Origin: Planctomycetota bacterium
GTDB lineage: Bacteria; Planctomycetota; Phycisphaerae; Sedimentisphaerales; SM23-30
Reading direction: 5' to 3'
Assembly (NCBI GenBank): GCA_029573975.1
Contig: JAKQBU010000562.1
Coordinates: 1 to 10,102, forward strand
Length of the DNA stretch: 10,102 bases
Positions 7,315 to 10,102 of the stretch are shown here, in pieces. How positions within the stretch are numbered: the stretch's first letter is position 1; the number at the start of each line of letters is the position of its first letter. The position numbers and the translations under genes were made by a program. The notes beneath the pieces were generated by a model, which worked only from the letters and a program-made list of their open reading frames with translations, ran no database searches and had not been told where the DNA came from.

Positions 7315-8280
7315 TTATTGGGTGATGAGTTTCTTTTGTTCCTGTTCGAGCTGTTCCTTTTTCAGATTGATATAGCCCGTTTCCGCGACATACTGCTGGC
7401 CGTCGGTGACAATCCAGAGAATAAACTCCCGCACCGCTCTTAGCTGGGGAACGCCCTTGGTTACCAGATATAACTGCCGGGCCGGCGGAGAAGGATAGCG
7501 GTCTTCGCGAATGGCGGTCAGAATCTCCTCCAGACTGCCGTAGAAATTTTCCTCCGGATCAATCTGGCCATTGTCATTTAAGTCAATGGGTACTATACAG
7601 AGAGGCTCGATAGGCCTTTTAGTCTGGGCGTCGTAGGCGAAATTGACGTTGTTATAGCCGATACCCAGAGCGTCTTTTTTGACGGCCTCAGCCAGGCCCG
7701 GATCGCCATAGACCCCCACCCCGGTTAAATCCTCCTGTTTTCCGCCGAGATATTTGGCCCAGACCTCAGCCGCCCCGCAGGCGTCCGAGCGGGTATAAAC
7801 GCTGATGGGATGGTCGCCTGTACCGTTTACCACCTCCGTCCAGTTTTTGACTTTCCCGCGAATCCAGATGTCCATCAGCGTTTGTTTTTTTATGCCCTGG
7901 GCCAAAATCGCGCTGCACAAAGGATTAGATGTATTCATGGTGGGTACTACCGCATCTTTGGTCACGGCAAAGCCATAGGCCCCTTTTTCGGTTTCCGCCG
8001 GATTAATATCACGGGATACCATTCCGATATCCACCGCCCCGGCCAGGGTATCGGCCATGCCTTTGCCAGCCCCGCCGGCGGCCACATCAATTTTTACTTC
8101 CGGATGAAGGATCTGAAATTCCTCGGCCCATTTGACCACCATCGGATATAACGCCCAGGCGCCGGATACGGTAATCGTGCCGCGGAGAGAATCGCTGTTT
8201 TCCGTTTCAGATGTTTTTTTCTGACAGCCAAGGAAAACCAATTGAATACCTATCAAAACTATAGTGATTAACTTTTTCAT
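7315..8280 (-). CDS. pstS: Pst-type substrate-binding lipoprotein with an EF-hand-like loop
   Basis: This is the extracytoplasmic receptor that delivers ligand to PstC-PstA. The 321-residue protein begins with a lipoprotein signal whose lipobox VFLGC ends at Cys19, so it should be lipid-anchored. PstS-fold landmarks are VSGAWALYPMVVKWAEEF (38-55), ADTLAGAVDIGMVSRDI (76-92), RGKVKNWTEV (141-150) and the C-terminal YLVTKGVPQL...FILWIVTDGQQYVAETGYINL. Two features differ from E. coli PstS. The oxyanion loop, usually near SDGSGT, reads RSDACGAAE (164-172). Residues 233-244 are a 12-residue EF-hand-type loop, DLNDNGQIDPEE, with Asp, Asn, Asn and Glu at calcium positions 1, 3, 5 and 12. Phosphate is the most likely ligand from the operon, but another oxyanion is possible. 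AAAGGA ends 9 bases before the ATG. Confidence 0.88.
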   Translation of the reverse strand: MKKLITIVLIGIQLVFLGCQKKTSETENSDSLRGTITVSGAWALYPMVVKWAEEFQILHPEVKIDVAAGGAGKGMADTLAGAVDIGMVSRDINPAETEKGAYGFAVTKDAVVPTMNTSNPLCSAILAQGIKKQTLMDIWIRGKVKNWTEVVNGTGDHPISVYTRSDACGAAEVWAKYLGGKQEDLTGVGVYGDPGLAEAVKKDALGIGYNNVNFAYDAQTKRPIEPLCIVPIDLNDNGQIDPEENFYGSLEEILTAIREDRYPSPPARQLYLVTKGVPQLRAVREFILWIVTDGQQYVAETGYINLKKEQLEQEQKKLITQ

Positions 8281-8295
8281 TCAATACTATCCTTT

Positions 8296-8697
8296 CTAAA
8301 CCACATCGGATAATTTCAGATCTTCCAGCCGTTGGGCGGTATAGTCTCGGATTTCCTGGAAAACGGCGATTATTTTTTCCTCCCGGCTCAGCGGGGTATT
8401 GGCATAAAAATATTTGCTGACGGACTCGGTGGGGGCCAAAGCACCATCCAGCAAACGGATGATCTCGGCAATGCTGATATCGCAGGCAGGCCGGGCCAGC
8501 TTGTATCCCCCGCCGGCTCCCCGTTTGGTCTTGATGAAACGGCTTTGCCGTAAAATGGTAAACAAATATTCCAGATATTTTTTGGAAATGTCACACTCGG
8601 AACAGATTTCCTCGATTTTGATGAAACCCTTTTTTTCATTGCGGGCCAGGTAGATCAGGGCCAGGATCGAATATTCGCTTTTGGTGGTCAGCTTCAT
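8296..8697 (-). CDS. Rrf2-family transcriptional regulator, first gene of the pst operon
   Basis: This is a 133-residue winged helix-turn-helix protein of the Rrf2 family (relatives IscR, NsrR, CymR). The start MKLTTKSEYSILALIYLA, the recognition-helix region ISKKYLEYLFTILRQS (37-52), the wing RGAGGGYKLARP (59-70) and ISIAEIIRLLDG are diagnostic. Rrf2 proteins that bind Fe-S clusters carry three Cys around residues 90-105. Here that stretch has none, and the only Cys are C32, C35 and C72. It is therefore probably a non-cluster, CymR-like member, or one that uses different ligands. The ATG is backed by GAGG at 8704-8707 with a 6-base spacer. The gene ends 15 bases before pstS, so regulator and transporter are co-transcribed. 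It plausibly controls its own operon, but its signal cannot be told from the sequence. Confidence 0.92.
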   Translation of the reverse strand: MKLTTKSEYSILALIYLARNEKKGFIKIEEICSECDISKKYLEYLFTILRQSRFIKTKRGAGGGYKLARPACDISIAEIIRLLDGALAPTESVSKYFYANTPLSREEKIIAVFQEIRDYTAQRLEDLKLSDVV

Positions 8698-8709
8698 TTT
8701 TATCCTCTT

Positions 8710-8721
8710 TGTCTATAGACA
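8710..8721. promoter_or_regulatory. Perfect 12-bp palindrome, candidate operator for the Rrf2 regulator
   Basis: TGTCTATAGACA is a perfect dyad. It lies between the tandem TATAAT boxes and the ribosome site of the regulator gene, overlapping one base of the nearer -10. A protein bound there would cover the expected transcription start. Rrf2 proteins bind DNA as dimers and commonly autoregulate, so this is the best candidate site in the window. That this protein binds it is inference. Confidence 0.5.
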
Positions 8722-8733
8722 TTATAGATTATA
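8721..8733 (-). promoter_or_regulatory. Tandem TATAAT -10 elements of the rrf2-pst operon
   Basis: Two perfect TATAAT hexamers on the minus strand occupy 8728-8733 and 8721-8726, seven bases apart. Either would start transcription 10 to 25 bases before the ribosome site of the regulator gene. No good -35 is found at 16-18 bases: only TTCCAT for the nearer box and a T run for the farther one. That may mean activator dependence or an AT-rich UP-like context. I see no recognisable Pho box. Confidence 0.45.
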
Positions 8734-8856
8734 AGGATGGCAAATGGAACAAAAAAATGAAAAAATTTTTGATTTATGATGTATATATAGTAATGACAGA
8801 TATTTGTATTTCATTTGGGCTGGGGAGTTGTATTTTCAAAGGGATGGGGTATGATA

Positions 8857-8888
8857 CCAGCGGCTGCCGAACGACGCGGCAGCCCTGG
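8857..8888 (+). other. Strong GC-rich hairpin in the purM leader
   Basis: CCAG and GGCTGCCG (8857-8860, 8862-8869) pair perfectly with CGGCAGCC and CTGG (8877-8884, 8885-8888). This gives a 12-bp stem with one bulged C (8861) and a 7-base loop, AACGACG. It ends 39 bases before the purM ATG and is set in otherwise AT-rich DNA. On the plus strand an A-rich run follows, and on the minus strand no T tract follows, so it is not a standard intrinsic terminator in either direction. It may be an RNA leader element or a small palindromic repeat. It does not resemble the purine riboswitch core. Confidence 0.5.
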
Positions 8889-8927
8889 AAAAAGAAAATG
8901 ACGTAATTACAGAAAGTATAAAGGATT

Positions 8928-9992
8928 ATGGCAAAACCAATCACGTACAGCGAGGCAGGGGTCCATATCAGCAGTAATGATGAGATGGTGGACCTGATTG
9001 CTAACAACGTCAGGCGAACCCATACGCCGCGGGTGATGTATCTGCATAACGCCTTTGCGGGGCTGTTTCGGCTGGACTATGATGAAAAGCTGTTTAAAAA
9101 GAATTATCGCAATCCGGTGCTGGTGGCCTGTACCGACGGCGTAGGAACAAAAATCAAAATCGCCGCGATGATGGGCCGGTATGATACGGTGGGGATCGAC
9201 CTGATGGCCATGAGTGTGAACGATATGTTGGTGCAGGGGGCGGAGCCGCTATTTTTCCTGGATTACATCGCGATCCATGAACTGATACCGGAAGAGATTA
9301 ACCAGTTTATCAAGGGGATCAGTGACGGTTGCTGTCAGGCGGATTGCGCCTTGCTGGGCGGAGAGACGGCGGAGATGCCGGACTTGTACCCCAGGGGGGA
9401 GTTTGACCTGGCCGGTTTTGCGGTGGGGGTGGTGGAAAAACACCGGATAGTAACGGGCAGCCAGGTGAAGGCGGGGGATTCGGTGATCGGGCTGGCCAGC
9501 AGCGGGTTACACTCTAATGGGTATGCCCTGGTGCGGCGTATCTGTTTTGAGCAGGAAAAGCTGGATGTGAACCAGTATATCGAGGAGCTGGGGGCGCCGC
9601 TGGGAGAGGTGCTGCTGCAGCCGACGCGCATCTATGTGGCCTCCATCCTGAAGCTGCTGAAAAAATACCGGGTGAAAAAAGTAGTTAAGGCGATGGCCCA
9701 TATTACCGGCGGCGGGCTGGTGGGGAATATCCCGCGGGTTATCAGTAAGGACTTGGATGTGGTGATTGACAAAAGCAAATGGGACGTGCCGCCCATCTTC
9801 CGCTTTTTGCAAAAGCGCGGCCCGGTGGAAGAGCAGGAGATGTTCCGAGTGTTTAATATGGGGATTGGTTATGTCCTGGTGGTGGCGTCGGACTTTACCC
9901 GTTCGATCATGGCCCATTTGCGCAAGCTGGGGGAAACGCCTTATTTTCTGGGCAAGGTCAAACGCGGCAGCGGCAAGGTGATATTGAAATAG
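8928..9992 (+). CDS. purM: Phosphoribosylformylglycinamidine cyclo-ligase (AIR synthetase)
   Basis: PurM uses ATP to close FGAM into aminoimidazole ribonucleotide, step five of de novo purine synthesis, in the cytoplasm. The 354 residues are near the usual 345. In order: ITYSEAGVHI at 5-14; ACTDGVGTK (67-75), the ATP and substrate loop; GIDLMAMSVNDMLVQGAEPLFFLDY (89-113); LLGGETAEMP (142-151), the core signature; GLASSGLHSNGYAL (188-201); QPTRIYV; AHITGGGLVGNIPRV (257-271); and FRVFNMGIGYVLVV near the end. The N-terminal loop reads AFAGLFRLDYDEKLFKKNY, which I associate with planctomycetes. The ATG has AAAGG only 3 bases upstream, which is tight, but no better start exists. It is transcribed divergently from the rrf2-pst operon and leads a second gene with no gap. 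Confidence 0.96.
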   Translation: MAKPITYSEAGVHISSNDEMVDLIANNVRRTHTPRVMYLHNAFAGLFRLDYDEKLFKKNYRNPVLVACTDGVGTKIKIAAMMGRYDTVGIDLMAMSVNDMLVQGAEPLFFLDYIAIHELIPEEINQFIKGISDGCCQADCALLGGETAEMPDLYPRGEFDLAGFAVGVVEKHRIVTGSQVKAGDSVIGLASSGLHSNGYALVRRICFEQEKLDVNQYIEELGAPLGEVLLQPTRIYVASILKLLKKYRVKKVVKAMAHITGGGLVGNIPRVISKDLDVVIDKSKWDVPPIFRFLQKRGPVEEQEMFRVFNMGIGYVLVVASDFTRSIMAHLRKLGETPYFLGKVKRGSGKVILK

Positions 9993-10102
9993 ATGTATAA
10001 ACATATCATCTGGGACTGGAATGGCACGCTGCTGAATGACGCGGCGGAATGCGTGGCAACGGTGAACCGGCTGATCGCGGCGCGGAATCTGCCGGCGCTG
10101 AC
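9993..10102 (+). CDS. HAD-superfamily phosphatase, 5' end only (partial)
   Basis: An ATG immediately follows the purM TAG stop, and its frame stays open for 36 codons to the window edge. The start reads MYKHIIWDWNGTLLND, the HAD motif I region, where the first Asp is the phosphorylated nucleophile. The usual DxDGT is DWNGT here, with Asn in place of the second, acid-base Asp. I recall the WNGT form in some phosphoglycolate-phosphatase-like HAD proteins, so it need not mean inactivity. The TAGATG junction implies translational coupling to purM. Substrate and later motifs are beyond the window. Confidence 0.75.
   Translation, partial: MYKHIIWDWNGTLLNDAAECVATVNRLIAARNLPAL

Noticed and set aside
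8296..8697. Regulator as IscR or NsrR with a 2Fe-2S or 4Fe-4S cluster
   Set aside because: The three cysteines expected near residues 90-105 are absent, so naming it iscR or nsrR is not supported.
8857..8888. Hairpin as an intrinsic terminator
   Set aside because: No T tract follows the stem on either strand: A-rich DNA follows on plus and mixed sequence on minus.
8709..8906. 65-codon plus-strand open frame (TTG start) in the rrf2-purM intergenic region
   Set aside because: It has no ribosome site, overlaps the operon's -10 region, palindrome and the GC hairpin, and resembles no protein I know.
8740..8927. Purine riboswitch upstream of purM
   Set aside because: The conserved three-way-junction core bases and paired loops are not visible in this leader.

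Overview
The window looks like chromosomal core genome of a Gram-negative-type bacterium, most likely from the PVC group and probably Planctomycetota. This rests on remembered family resemblance (GyrA with DDDPPAAMRYTEAR around the active tyrosine, PurM with AFAGLFRLDYDEKLFKKNY, a secreted PHP hydrolase) and on lipoprotein-type PstS. I could not run a search, so the phylum is an inference. Coding DNA is moderately GC-rich. The only clearly AT-rich stretch is the divergent intergenic region around 8700-8850. I see no mobile element, CRISPR array, tRNA or rRNA.

Layout from left to right: (1) the 3' nine-tenths of gyrA on +, cut by the window edge. (2) tsaD (tRNA t6A synthesis) on -, meeting gyrA tail to tail with 3 bases between the stop codons. 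(3) A 70-base divergent region with overlapping face-to-face promoter candidates. (4) An exported PHP-fold metal-dependent hydrolase on +. (5) A five-gene block on -, read from right to left: an Rrf2-family regulator, then pstS, pstC, pstA and pstB. Gaps between these genes are 15, 1, 0 and 9 bases (the last using the preferred pstB start), so they are almost certainly one operon. (6) A 230-base AT-rich divergent region holding the operon's -10 elements, a perfect 12-bp palindrome and a strong GC-rich hairpin in the purM leader. (7) purM (de novo purine synthesis) on +. (8) The first 36 codons of a HAD-type phosphatase, whose ATG directly follows the purM stop.

How the genes work together: the block in (5) encodes a complete high-affinity ABC importer of the phosphate (Pst) family: a binding lipoprotein, two permeases and an ATPase. 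It is led by its own Rrf2 regulator rather than followed by phoU. The perfect palindrome beside the operon's -10 elements is a natural candidate for that regulator's site. The importer has several departures from textbook Pst: a canonical EF-hand-type calcium loop in the binding protein, a changed oxyanion-binding motif (SDACGAAE) and an altered ABC signature (ISIGQ). Its ligand and control may therefore differ from classical Pst/PhoB. The secreted PHP hydrolase converges on pstB and could in principle release phosphate near the transporter, but this is only a contextual guess.
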